From the NCBI GenBank assembly GCA_030549495.1, contig JAUIRK010000905.1, positions 67,001 to 131,000 of the forward strand: 64,000 nucleotides of DNA, written 5' to 3'. This document shows, in pieces, positions 12,637 through 25,200 of this stretch; positions within the stretch are counted from its first letter, which is position 1, and every line of letters starts with the position of its first letter. The notes under the pieces are model-generated. The model was not told where the DNA came from. It saw nothing but the letters and a program-made list of their open reading frames with translations, and searched no databases. This DNA comes from Nectonema munidae. Lineage: Eukaryota; Nematomorpha; Nectonematoida; Nectonematidae. The translations under genes and the position numbers were made by a program.

Positions 12637-12752
12637 TGCACAATTGAGCTGCTTGTATCAAAATATGAGGAAAGGAGGCTTGATGCAGGATCGAACCCAA
12701 GACCCTGAGTTATCGAAGCCTTACTTATCTAACAAACCTTACTCACGCCCCC
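12637..12752 (-). repeat. tRNA-derived SINE, copy 1
   Basis: On the minus strand a Pol III B-box, GGGTTCGATCC, lies within GGTCTTGGGTTCGATCC. It shares TTATCGAAGCC, ATGAGGAAAG and the CACAATTG segment with the copy at 20459-20605. The A-box side is near 12735. Length and B-box fit a tRNA-derived SINE; there is no intact cloverleaf, so it is not a tRNA gene. Confidence 0.65.
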
Positions 12753-15474
12753 TTCTTGATTATATTCAATATGTATACTATTATCTACACTTAACTTAAA
12801 CAAAAATGATTTAGGGTCAAATTAACTACTTGGTATTTCTATTATCTGCTTAACTTTTTCATTTTTTTTATAATTATTCAAGCTTATATAATTTTAACCC
12901 CTATAAATATTTTGATTTTGCTGGTAAAGAATTTTTCTAACTAATTTATCTTGAACAAAAATAATTAAAAGAAATCAATTAAAAATAATACTAGAATTAA
13001 AATTTAACAAATATAAAAAATGTAGTTGAAACAAAAGAGCTTTAATTGTAATTCTACCAGGCCCACAGAAGCAGTTCAGGTAGCAAAATTGCAAGTAGCT
13101 CTCTTCTATAAAGTATAAACTAGTTGTATGTCTTCATGGTAAAAAAACCCACAAACTTTACATTTTTCTGAGAAAAGGTTTCTATTTATAATCTAGATAT
13201 TGTCCTGTCTTTATCAAATGGAAAAATTGAGAGAAAGATAGAAATTGCATTTTATTATCATATATTCATCACAAATATGCTAAATTGCTTAGACCTGTGC
13301 AGAACACCACCAACACTGACGCAGACGGCTACGTGATGAAGTATGCTAGGGAATGTGTTTGAATGAGAGGAAGCAGGATTAACATGATATTTCCGTGCGC
13401 CCTAAGCTGAGAACATTTTCCTCTTGAGAGGGGAAGTATGAGACGCAAAAGCGCCCATTTCTTGTGCTTCAAGAAATGATGAGAACACTTTCCACGCAAT
13501 CTCCCCTAATCCATGTTAATTACCCACGCCATGTTAAATAATAAGTACTATACCAAAAGAGTTTCCCTTTTACTCAAAGATGATACGTGTGGTCATACAC
13601 AGCACAAAGTATATGAAACAACATTGAGTTCATTCCTTCCTTAAATACTACACATTCCCTACCCTGATAACTGGGATGTTATACTTTCAGTGATCGACTT
13701 TAAATATTTCTTTTTCTGGAGTACTGGGGGAGAGACAGATTTGAACAAAGCGATGCAGACACAGGAATAACAAACCCCAATGGGAGCTTCAGATGTTTGC
13801 TCAACATTTTAAAAATTTTATTTTTCTTAACGAGTAAAGTAGGATACAGTGGAACTTTGGCTTATGGACACTGTCCCATTATAAGTCGATGCCCATAGAT
13901 AGTAATACTTATTTTTGAGCACTTTACATTTAGATTTGGAATTTCATTCTCTTCCATTACTTTTAGGTAATAATTTTTGGAAACGTTTTTTCATGCAAAA
14001 CACAAAAATAGAGGTTATATAATAAAAGTAGAAAAATATTTGGAAATTTTTAAAGTACAACACAACAATACTTACTAGCTGAGAGTAGTGTGAGGACATT
14101 TTGAAAACTAATCATCACAAATAAAATAATATAGAGTTATAGAAATAGATTGAAATAATTCAAAAAGGAACAAAGTATTTTTATTATCAAAAAGGATATA
14201 TTTCGGAACAACAACGTTCTTTATTGAAAATAAGAATATATTAATGCAAACGCAATAAATAAGCTTATTGTATAAGAGGAAAGTTCACGTAACTTTAGGG
14301 TGTGTGCATTGTGGGGTGGAAGGATAAGAATAAACGGTCGGTATAAGTGTGAAGTAAATTTATGTTGGGCATGGGTTATGTGTATGTATATTGCCAATTA
14401 GATAGTTCCAATTAGATTAGTGCTAATTGAGTGTATGTGGGTGTATTGGTTAATGCAGTTGAGGGACGAAAGGAAGTGGCAGGCTTCAAAGAATAATAGA
14501 GATGTAAAAATTATTTGTAAATAATTAAAGATGGATAAGAGAAAATTTATAACTGATCCTTTGAGTTAAGGCCCCGGTTTTCTTTGGGTCAATAGGCTTA
14601 AAATTTATGAGAGCATTTATTTTAAGTGGCATTTATAGCACATCTACCTCTTTACTACTCATGACAGTGCATTCGTAACATCAAACCGTTCCTTGTTCAA
14701 ATTAATGAAGAAAATCTAAAAAATACATGAGCGAGCACTACCTACAAGGGCTGTGGTTTGGGCAATCGAAAGTGCACTATTTATTCCAATGGAACTTCTT
14801 TAAAAAAGGAAAATATATCTTTTAAAGCAAAAGACAAGAAAAATAAAAGAATTCATAGATAATGAAAAAAATTCATTATCTAATTTTTTTTTATTTGCAT
14901 TGTAAATGTTCCTGATAATAACTATCCTACTCTTAGAATCTTAGTTCTGGGGTAAAAAATTAGGATTTATTATTTTTTTCCATCAAAATTAAAACAGCAA
15001 GTGTATATTTTATTTGATATTAAGGATACCTTGCTTCCACCATTAAAAATTAATGCTAATACAATTAACAGGCCATTTTTACATGCTCAAGCATTAAATG
15101 CATCTTTGTTATCAAATCCTGCAGTACAGCATGAAGCGCATTGGCGTGGACACTTTGCATGCGATGAAGCCGCTAGCTTATCTACTCGCTCAGAGAGAAT
15201 GGAGACCGTGTTGCTCAAAGAACGCTTTTGAAAGGAGATTAAGTGCGCTAATGCAGTGGAAATTCAACGAAGCAAAAAGTAGACCGGATAAAACTCTTGC
15301 CATTCATGCTATGAAAGAAAGAACATGTCTTCTACACATTCTTTATGCATGCATGCCAGAGTGCTGTCGGGACCCCTTTTGCCCGAAGAAAGCGAAAAGG
15401 GCAAACTCCACAAACATGAGTTAACATTATTGAAATATATGAACTTTAATTGAAAAAACTTTTAAAGGATATCT
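12753..15474. other. Intergenic region, unassigned open frames
   Basis: At 13848 there is a lone element-like terminus, CAGTGGAACTTTGGCTTATG, with no partner end seen. Two overlapping open frames at 15001-15231 and 15098-15424 (76 and 108 codons, plus) lie in slightly GC-richer sequence. The longer is Cys-rich near its end (PECCRDPFCPKK) but belongs to no family I know. I leave them uncalled. Confidence 0.3.
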
Positions 15475-15660
15475 TTTTGGTTATACCACTGTTTTTGAGA
15501 CTTAAGGATTTCAGTGTATGGGTGTCTAATATCACTATGTTTCTATTCGTATGTATGTATGCATGCGTGTATGTATGTCTAGATGTTTTTTGTGTCAGGC
15601 GTGTATTAATACAAATAAACAGGAACGGTTGTGTCAAGAATGTCAAAAATGTAAATTACG
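15475..15660 (+). repeat. Dispersed repeat R1, copy 2 (uninterrupted)
   Basis: Same motif order as copies 1 and 3: TATACCACTG, TTTTTGAGA, GTGTCTAAT, a TATG/CATG microsatellite, GTATGTCTAGATG, TTTTTTGTG, then GCGTGTATTAATACAAATAA. The TTAA in the last motif is intact, where copy 1 carries a MITE. Confidence 0.6.
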
Positions 15661-16967
15661 GTAACACAAAAACTAGCATACACTAAAGCAAGATAGCCGC
15701 GACACTAGATTTTCAGAATTTTACACATAAAGGTCCTTTTAGAATTTTTTTCTCATTAATTTCAAAGAATCTAAATTTGAATTTGTTATTGAGATTTATC
15801 AAGGATTTTTTTCAAAAATATATGAAAAAAATTCCCCTTACAGCCCATTGAATTGGCTTTCAAGGTGAAATAACTTAGCATGGGTTATGTCTGGCAACCT
15901 TTACAACGTTAACAGATGTAACATGATCAGTCTTACTCCATATAGAACCACTGACAAAATAGAAATAATAATAATAGACGCTATTGTTCTTGATTTTAAC
16001 AATATATCATTATTTCACAATTTTAGCAGATATATTTTAGAAAAACGATTATTATTTTTATAAATATATATTTTTTGGAAAGAATGTCTTTGAAAAGCAA
16101 TTTAACCTTAGCTTACATTTGAAATATTTTGCCAATGATAAGTAACTTTTTCCTGTATATGTAATAGACTGAGGACAAGTTATGCTAAAAGAAAATATGA
16201 ATTCTACCAGGTTAATGTGTGAACTTTTACATAATATTAGTATTGATTTTACCAAAAAGCGTGCCAAACAACATTTAAAAAAATACTTTCCCATAGTAAA
16301 AAACTTTCTCAAACACTATTTTTAACGATCTTTGAAATTTAAATTTGGTTTTGTGATGTATTTAAAATCACCAAAGCAATAGTTTCCAATTACAAATAGC
16401 TGTCAATAATGATTTTTAAATTTAATATATACTGTTTTTTAGAATTAAAAATCATATTTTGTCTACTGGACATATCAATCTCAAAGGTTATTGACTTCCA
16501 GAGGTTGATAATAATTTATATTAGCTTCAAATACCCTGTGATAATTCGGTTGGTTATGTTGATCAAAAATTGTGTAAAATTTATATTTCAAAAAAACTTT
16601 TATATCAAATGAAGTAGAACAAATTAAAACAGAAAGAGTTCTGAGGCCTTAACTAAAACAATCAAATAATAGTCAAAATAAAGGACAAAACTCTGAAAGT
16701 GTAGTTATGTCTCTAAAGAATGCTTTTTCGTCCAGAAAAACAGAAATAATTTGCAAGTAACTTTCTAATGATGGAATTAATTTACAATTCAATCACAATC
16801 TCCTAAACATGATCAATAGAGTAAAACTTTTCAAGCGTTTGCATCGTTAATAGATTTACATAGCCTGAGCCCGATGGAACTCAAACACCATGTCTGTGTT
16901 CTTTTCTTTTATTACTACCTGAAAAATGAAAAGAACTTACACCTGTGTGCCAATTGATTTATATTGA
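15661..16967. other. Intergenic region, nothing recognised
   Basis: AT-rich, with short open frames on both strands (for example 16058-16312 minus and 16409-16612 plus) that have hydrophobic, low-complexity products and no gene-like context. Confidence 0.4.
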
Positions 16968-17150
16968 GTGTTCATGATCAACACTGGGAGGGAAAAAATG
17001 GCGAAGGTAAAAGTACCTTGGAGTGTTTTCATCGAAAAGACGTAAGTACTCCGCTTGTGTCAAACTATGAGCAAAAAAGGCTTGATGCTAGATCCAACCC
17101 AAGAATTTGTGGTATTGGATCCAAGTATCTAACCAAAAAATGGATGACAT
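16968..17150 (-). repeat. tRNA-derived SINE, copy 2 (diverged)
   Basis: Shares with the 12.6 and 20.5 kb copies, in the same order and on the same strand, TTTTCATCGAAAAG, CTTGTGTC, CTATGAG, GGCTTGATGC and ATCCAACCCAAGA. The B-box has decayed (GGGTTGGATC on the minus strand). It is the most diverged of the three. Confidence 0.5.
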
Positions 17151-18179
17151 TACCAAACAAAAGATTCACCTTGAAAAATTTCCAAAGCGCTTCAAATTAT
17201 ATCAATAATAATTTTTGATATTTGGAAACCCCTCATTGACATTCCTCTTTCAAAAAAGATTGCACACGACTCGCTTTAAAATTATAAAACGCTTTAAAAC
17301 TTAAGCACATGTTTTAGGAAAATATATGCAAAAGCTCGTCTAATACCACTATGGGAAATATAGGTTACAAAAATAGTCTAGGTCTAACGGATATAAGATC
17401 TTAATGGAAAATTATATCCTTCAGTTTTTGCTTTCAAAAATTTATACTGAAATTTTGTTTATAATAATTTTTCGTATATTGTTTCCACTCGTATTTAGAT
17501 GCAAACTCTTGTTAAAGTTGAAACATTTACAAAAGAAATCTTTGGAAGTTCACAAAATTGAAGAAAAGAAAAATGATAGTACTTAGTTTGATTCACAATA
17601 TATCTAAAAATGTTGATGAAGAATCTCTAAACATCGATAAGGAAATGCTATTAAAAAGCTTTCTAGGTGAATCGGATAATACTAATTGGAAAAGTTTGGA
17701 TTCTTTGTTAACATAAAATAAGAATTTAATCTGGTATAATTATAACTGCCTATCAATGTTGTACTTACATTTTCTAAGACTACATGTTTTGAACCTTTTT
17801 CTACAATGTTCAAATTTTTGTAAATATCGGCAGACAGCTTCCTTTTGTAAATGCTGTGTAGATAATCACTGTTTTGAATTTACAAACCAGCCTTTTTCAA
17901 ACTTTTTTTACTCAACGCTGGAAAAACCACATTTTTTCAAAGAAATGCCCTCTTACTTATAAAATATATTTTAATGTGTTCCACGAATGTTTGGAGTTTG
18001 CCACAAGAAACTTTTCTCGTAAATAACACTGTCCAACAAAAAAAATTTTTTTAACTACAAAAATGAAACTAACTTTTATTCATGCATTTTTCTATGACAA
18101 ATTTGAAATTAAAAATGTTTTTTTAAAAAATGACTTAAATTTTTTTAATTTTTGCAGGTTAAAATTAGTCAATATTAAA
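17151..18179. other. Region before the Cys-rich gene
   Basis: A short plus-strand stretch at about 17586-17716 reads as coding-like (NVDEESLNIDKEMLLKSF then a TAA stop). It could be a terminal exon of an unidentified gene. Just before the next gene, TTTTTGCAG (ending 18158) is a good splice acceptor, so a 5' untranslated exon may lie here. Nothing else is recognised. Confidence 0.3.
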
Positions 18180-18471
18180 ATGCCTAGAAATTTATGCAAA
18201 GCTAACCCTGTCAGTTTTTGCTACATTTGTGGCTATGTAAAAATTACACCTTATGTTAAAAAACTTTATAAATTATACTCTGGAATTAAATTGGGAGACC
18301 AAGATAAAACTTGGGCTCCACATATATGCTGTACTACTTGTTTAAATTCTTTGTCAAAATGGTCTAAAAATAAAAGTCAAAAGTTACAATTTGGAATACC
18401 AATGATTTGGAGAGAGCCTACAGATAGGAGGATTACACAGACTGCTATTTTTGCATGACTGAATTACGAGG
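18180..18471 (+). pseudogene. Broken copy of a recurrent arthropod Cys-rich gene family
   Basis: From the Met at 18180 the frame encodes FCYICGYVK, then IKLGDQDKTWAPHICCTTC, a basic linker and FGIPMIWREP. I recall a widespread arthropod family of unknown function built on FCYxCG, GDQDK-W-APH-x-C-C-x2-C, VPMxWREP and DCYFC; the three Cys groups suggest zinc binding. Here the REP block is followed by a one-step frame change, after which DCYFCMTEL continues in another frame up to about 18471. An inverted LINE fragment begins at once after that, so the gene ends in transposon sequence. A splice acceptor at 18158 suggests it was once an expressed, spliced gene. Family recollection is from memory and should be checked; the function is unknown. 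Confidence 0.6.
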
Positions 18472-20149
18472 TATTTTTTCGCTTATAAATACTTCATTAA
18501 GCCACCTAGAAAAATATTCTTTCCATCTTTCAAGAATTTTAGGTTCACTTTTTACGACTTTACCTTCTGCGTCCTTTATCTCTCCCGAAAGTATTTTGAA
18601 GACGGATTTGTTTGTCAAGGACCAATAGAAAAGATAAAAAGGTGTGAAGTTGAAGTTGCCCTGAAAAAGATGAAAAACAACAAAATGGTAGGGCCCGATT
18701 CTATACCCGTTGAAGTGTGGAAAGCTTTAGGAGAAGAAGGAGTCAATATCTTATGGAGATTATTGAAAAAGATTGTACAGCAAGAGGCAATACCACAGGA
18801 GTGCGGAAAAAGTATGATCGTTCCAATTTTCAAAAATAAAGGAGATGTTCAAGATTGTTCAAATTACAGAGGGATAAAACTTTTATCTCACACAATGAAA
18901 GTTTTTGAAAAAATAATAGAAATTAGACAAAGAAAAATGGTGAGAATATCAGAGAGCCAATTTGGTTTCATGCCTGAGAAGGGAACAATAAATGCAATTT
19001 TTATAATGAGACAGATGTGGGAAAAATTTGGGGAAAAGCAAAAAGAGCTACATGCAGTATTTGTTGATCTTGAGAAAGCATATGATAGATTACCAAGACA
19101 AGAAGTATGGAGATGCTTAAGGAAAAAGTTCGTGCCTGAAAAATATGTAAAACTAATTATGAAAATGTTAAAAACGGTGTTAAAACAATTGTAGGCAAAA
19201 CAGAAGAGTTTAATGTAAAAATTGGTCTACACCAAGGATCAAGTCTTAGCCCTCTTGTTTTCAATATAGTATTCGATGTTATTACTGATGAATTAAGAGA
19301 GGGAATGCTTTGGGAAATTATGTACGCCGATGATGTAGTTTTAGTTAGTGAAACAAAAGAAGGAGTTGAAAGAAAACTTGAAAAGTGGGTTCAAGTTTTA
19401 GAAAGCAGGGGTTTAAAAATAAATATAAACAAGACAGAGTATCCAGTGATGAATGATAGGAATGTACATGATGATATTGACGATAATATGAAAGGTTTAA
19501 AGATAGAGGGAGAAGTAATAAGAAGAGTAAAAAATTTCAGATATCTTGGTTCAACTATGATGGAAAATGGCAGAGAAGATGTGGAGATAAATATAAGAAT
19601 TCAGTCAGGTTGGAAAAATTGGCATGATGTTTCAGGAGTACTTTGTGACAGAAAAATGCCTATCAAACTTAAAGGAAAAATTTACAAAACAGTCATAAGA
19701 CCTGCTATGCTATATGGACTGGAGACCTTGGCAGTAAAGAAAAGCAATGAAAAGAAATTAGAAGTTGCTGAAATGAAGATGCTAAGATGGATGAGTGGAG
19801 TGAACAGAAAAGATAGAATAAAGAACGAAGTAATTAGGAAAAGTGTCAAAGTCACAAGAATGGGGAATAAGATGGAAGAAGAGCGCTTGAGATGGTTTGG
19901 CCATGTCTTTAGAAAAGGTGAAGAAAGTATTGAGAGAAAGATGATGGAGCAAGATGTAGAAGGCAAAAGAAGAAGGGGAAGACCAAAGATGAGATGGATG
20001 GATTGTGTTGTAGCTGATGGCAGGAAGAAGATTGACTTGAAAAAAGACTGCGAACTGGCTTTGGACAGGAGAAGATGGAAGATACTCATCGCAAACAGCG
20101 ATCCCATATAGAAATGGGTAAAGCTGCAAAAGAAGAAGAAGAAGTCATA
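18472..20149 (+). mobile_element. LINE (non-LTR retrotransposon), 5' truncated and 5' inverted
   Basis: The sense body (about 18613-20149) encodes a reverse transcriptase. MVGPDSIPVEVWKAL and CSNYRGIKLLS come first, then HAVFVDLEKAYDRLP with the first catalytic Asp, LHQGSSLSPLVFN, and MYADDVVLVSE with the catalytic Asp pair. The C-terminal tail is MKMLRWMSGV, LRWFGHVFRK and RRRGRPKMRWMD. The only break in the body is one frame change near 19170, so the copy is fairly young. The 3' end finishes in a GAA microsatellite (about 20129-20143), a tail style typical of RTE-like LINEs. The first 130-140 bases (18475-18610) are the same LINE in reverse orientation: read on the minus strand they give ILERWKEYFSRWLNEVF, which normally lies just upstream of the sense part. 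The endonuclease is missing. RTE-like placement is tentative. Confidence 0.85.
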
Positions 20150-20458
20150 AAACTATATATTTTATTAGTAAGTTTTTCGAGGGCCCTTAAGAATTCGAAA
20201 ACTAAATTTCCAAAGTATAAAAAGAATCTATTGCATGGAAATGTCTAAACTTTGTCGATATAAAATCATTATGCAATTGAGAAAATGTCTTTGCCATGCA
20301 ATAATTATAAATAGAGTATGATAAAATAGAATATAGAACAATTTTGATTTCAAAAACATAATGCATTTCAATTTAAACATGGAACATTTTTAGATGAATA
20401 TAAAATAAAAAATGGATAATATTAAGTAATGAAATGAACAAAGAAATGATTATATAGG

Positions 20459-20605
20459 CAAATGTACCGGCTGGGGCGTTTTCATCGAAAAGGCACAATT
20501 GCACCACTTGTATCGAACTATGAGGAAAGCAGGCTTGCTGGGTATTGAACCCAAGACCTTGAGTTATCGAATCCAGCATCTGACCATCCCTACTCACGTC
20601 CCAAC
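20459..20605 (-). repeat. tRNA-derived SINE, copy 3 (best preserved)
   Basis: Minus strand: GGATGGTCAGATGCTGG resembles a Pol III A-box region, and GGTCTTGGGTTCAATACCC contains a B-box about 30 bases later. The tRNA-like head is followed by a family-specific body (CATAGTTCGATACAAGTGG, TTTTCGATGAAAACGCC). Same family as the copies at 12.6 and 17.0 kb. Confidence 0.7.
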
Positions 20606-22264
20606 TATTAAAGAATATATGTTTCGTATTTATATTAGCGTGTTTCCGTTACTCTATGTTTTTAGCATTTAATACAAATTCGAATAAATGAATAAACAAA
20701 GAACTTTATTGAAATTTGATGAAAGCATGATATATTTTAATGATAATGATAGGCATTACAGAGTTGGATGGAATTGTTGACATGTGAAAAGAATACAGAA
20801 ATAATCTACATGATATACCTGGAACACCCTTGATTTAGGCTTTTGAAATCATCACTTAAGATAATTTTCCAAGACAATCACCGTATAGCTGAATGCTTTT
20901 GAAATGGAAAGGCACTATCTGATTTACTCACAAGGGCAAATAAAACGTTTTTTACTGACATTTTGGATGAGTGAGGCAAAAAAGTTGTAAAAAATGTGCT
21001 TAAGATAAATATTAGAAAAGTTAATTCAAGTTAATCCACTATGAAATAATCAAAAAACATTTTTATCAGAAATCTTCATTAAATTGATCAATATGAAGGC
21101 GTCAAAACATCTTGTCCACCTGTTTATTTATATGTTCGTATCGATAAGAGATTTTACATGGTGGGGCAAAGAGCAACACAATAGTATTAATAAAAATAAA
21201 TTGTATTCATTTATCAAAAGTATTAAGTCTTTTTCCATCAAAATAACCAAAGTTTTTTATGCTTAAAAATTTTATTAACATGTTCAAATGTTTTCTTTAG
21301 GGTTCAATAGAATGCTAAATCCATCCACCATCACTTTTAAAAACCTTTAGACACAATTGGGTGTTAATTAATTAGAGTAATTAATCCGAAATTGTTTTCG
21401 GTTAGCGACTGTAAACAAGATAGTTCTCATACACCACACAAGAAAAAGTACAACAAAGTACTGTTTATAAACTTATCTACAGAGCTTAAATATCACCCTT
21501 AAATAAAACAACTTCTAAATAAAATAATATAATTCAAATGACACTTATGATCATGAGTTGCAATATTATGTTCAATAACTATTTTTTGATAACTTTAATT
21601 TCTAATATATTTTCACTCACAAGATTCAAATTAATATAGGGATATAAGTTGAAACATATTATGAATCTAACTCTAAATTTATCTATGTAATATCGTATCT
21701 GAAAAATGAGACTTTTCAAATAATTTAATAAATCTATCATGAACTATTAAAACAAGTCTTTCTAATTGATTAAAATTTGTGATAATTTGTAGTGGTATAG
21801 CCAGCTTTACTGCTAGTGAGAGCAGGCATATTCAACAAATCTCCGAAAAATGAGTTCACAAACCTGTTTTAGCATCGATACGCTAATTTTAACTCACAAC
21901 ACTTCGAAATTATTTACAATGGCCTACACGGTTAACATTTCTGGGTGAGCCAACTTTTAAATATTTTAATTTTCCGTTTTGATTAAAGTTTATAATAAAA
22001 AGGAATTCTAAACAATAAAAAGAATTAAACAACAGAATTGCATTTTCAATATGACAAACAGTGCAATATAATTAACCACGAGAACATTGCCATGTGAAAA
22101 GTTCAAATGGAACAAGTTTACAGGTATTTAACTTGATTGTTAAATGCATCTTACCTTAATAAAGGGTTGAAAATTCACTTGTATTAAAATTAAAACAGCT
22201 GCACACTCTAATATGCATATCCTGATGTTAAAGAAAAATAACTTTATAATAGTAGACATTCAAA
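20606..22264. other. Region 3' of the large minus-strand gene, nothing recognised
   Basis: AT-rich with no supported exon. It would contain the 3' untranslated region of the gene ending at 22265, but I found no canonical AATAAA close downstream of its stop. Confidence 0.35.
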
Positions 22265-25200
22265 CTAAAAGTAATTAGATCTGTTCAAAATCAAGTAATG
22301 TAAAAGACGCCAAGTTTGACAAAGTGATTCAGAAGGAGGGGGATCGACGTTAGCTACGTCTTCGGATCCTATTAGGAGTAAAAATGGCATAGCAAGTTCC
22401 AAAATGTTTCCCAATTTGTGGATCATTTTACCTCAGAAAAACAGACGACATTAGTAATTAGATATAAAATTACAGTGCATACCCATAACAAAGGTCATTT
22501 CAGGTGCCGATAGTAGATAAATACCCATGGGTTAATTGCCGGCTGTAAATCAAGTATTTTAGAAATCAGGTCATCTCGCGCTGATGATGATGTACAGAAC
22601 TCTGAAAAACAGACTCCCGTGCTAATACATTTTTATAAAATTCTAAATGGCGCTAAAATTTAAATTAATTATTCATAATTTTAACGCCATCTAATATTAA
22701 AATTTTATTTTGGCCTTTACATTAGACGTATGTTTTGAAGTTCTGCATCTCATCATCAGTGTGTGAGGACATGATTATGATCTATTATTTAAAAAAAGTA
22801 AGAAAGACAGACAAATATTATTCAGAATTCAAGTTAAACACGATCTTTTATAATTTGAGAGTTTTAAAAATAGATTTATTAAAAACTCCTAAAATTTGAA
22901 ATAGCTTAAAAAATAATAAAAAAAGATTTCAATTTGAAGTTTAAACATTCAAAATGAATTTGGATATAAACTATTTATTTTGCATGTAAAAACGTTATAA
23001 AATTTGGGAAAATAGACTAAATATATGAATAGTTGCAACATGGACAAGTAGTGTTGATGTTGACATATTCTTCAAAAGCATCCAATAGGAAGAACTAAAT
23101 AAAAATATTTTAATAATTGAAAATTTAAATTATAAAATTATTATCCCCTTATTTATATAAGAAAAAATATCGATAGTTACAAGCTATACTTTTATCATGA
23201 ACTGTAAATTTAAAAGATATTGATATTTATTTAAAGAATTCATAAATTTAGATATGGAGTTTATTTAATTGACCAATTTGTACGAGAAAAAGCAGACATG
23301 ATATAATTTGATAATTAAAAATCATATTAAAAATCATGGTTAAAAATCTTTAAAAGTGTTAACAAATATTACGTATCAAACTCAGATTTCCAAATAAAAG
23401 AAATGACTAGTCGAAAGATAAATGTAAATGAGAAATCAATCGAATAACAAATAAATAGACCCATTTAAACGAAGTTGCGGCGGTTCATTCATATTTTTGA
23501 TGAAAGGGGTAATTGAAGAATGTGAAAAAAGTGGAAAATTTTGGTATGAAAATCATCGTATTTTTATGCATATATATAAACTAATTTTTATGCATATTTT
23601 AGGTAAGAAGAGTTTGTAAATAGTTCAAAAGGTAATAAGTGCGCGAATAAGTTACAAAAGTTAAAAAATTGAATTCTAAATAAAGTTCGCATATGTTTAA
23701 AACTTTTTTGAAATTTTTAGGTAAATAAAATATATTTTTTTATTAAGCAAACAAAGTCATTTTTTTCAGGTCAATAAAGCATATTTACTATTTTAGTTCT
23801 TGTAAAGGAAAAATTTTCACGCTTTTTTAATAGAGAAGGTAAAAAAATAAAGAATTAGGATTTCTGAAAGATAGAGGTATAGATAACACATGATTGAAAG
23901 AAAGAACTTTTCATTCCTCCTATACTTTTATATGGTTATTTTATATTATAACTATATGCAAAAAGAAAAAAGTATAAAATAAAGATTAAAACAAAATTGT
24001 AATTATATAGTTTTCCAAAAACTAAAATATTTTTAGGATTTTAAGGGGATAAACAAATAAGATATCTGGAATTACAAAATTTTTAAACTTTAAAATCCAA
24101 AATAGAGCGAGCATTTTAAAAATTAAAAAAATACTCCGAATAGAAATCTCTATTATATGATTTTTATAAATCAAAAAATTGCGAATTCAAGAATCAAACC
24201 AATTAATTTGAACATTTTTTTTAATAAATTTTGACTATTCAAATGAACCACCGAAAAATCTCGGATCTGATAGCTGAAAAACTGATGCATATGCTGATAT
24301 TTTTACAATAAACAAAAAGCAAATTGTGGTTTGTTCCCTATTCTTTATCTACTGCACAAAGAGTTTCGAAATTAAAGAACTTAGGTGGCATGGAAACATT
24401 GAGTTTTGATGTTATAGTATTTTTATGGATGCGATCCAAAATGGCTAAGTACAAAACAGCTAGGCCCAAAAGAGCTAGTACATTTGAGGTAGTGCGGCAA
24501 AATGGCTAGTTGCATAATAGCTAGTACCAAAATCGCTATTGTGACAAAAGAGAGCAGTGCATTTGAGCTAGTACAAAAAGGGCCGTTAAACAAATTAGCT
24601 AGTTTCAAGCAAATGTAATGTTGCTTAAAATGTGTGTTTGTGTGTGAAGAATTATCAGATTCTAATGAATAATTTTATAAAACATTACTATATATCAGTA
24701 ATAGTTTTAATTAACATACTTTTTTATAGAAACAGATTAAAAAACAGCAGTCAACGATAAAAATTGAGTAGAAAAATAACTAAAAAATTTGTTAACTTGT
24801 TATTTTGGTTAACAGCTCTTTTTGTTACAGCTTCTCAAATGCACTGCTAACTCTTTTATCATAAAAGCGGTTTTAGTACTAGCTATTATGGAAATAGCTA
24901 TTTTGTAGCACTAGACCAAATGCACTAGTTCTTTTCGGCCTAGCTATAATGTGGCAAATCCATTTTTTTATAATGGCAATCCACGCATAAAATTATCGAA
25001 AATTCAATGATTTTAAACCATTACCATTTGTTATATCTAATATAAAGAGCAGCATGAGTTACTCTACATTGCTAGTAAAGATTAACATTTCCTTATATAG
25101 AAAGTTTGTATCGGTAATTTAAAACTACAAAATCTAAATAGTTAGGTTTTTTATGCCTTGAATTGACACAAATTAATCCATATCATTAAAAACAAATCCT

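Noticed and set aside
12637-12752. tRNA gene
   Set aside because: B-box present but no cloverleaf; part of a repeated SINE family.
19682-20129. Long minus-strand open frames of 141 and 115 codons
   Set aside because: Antisense shadows of the Lys/Arg-rich LINE C-terminus.
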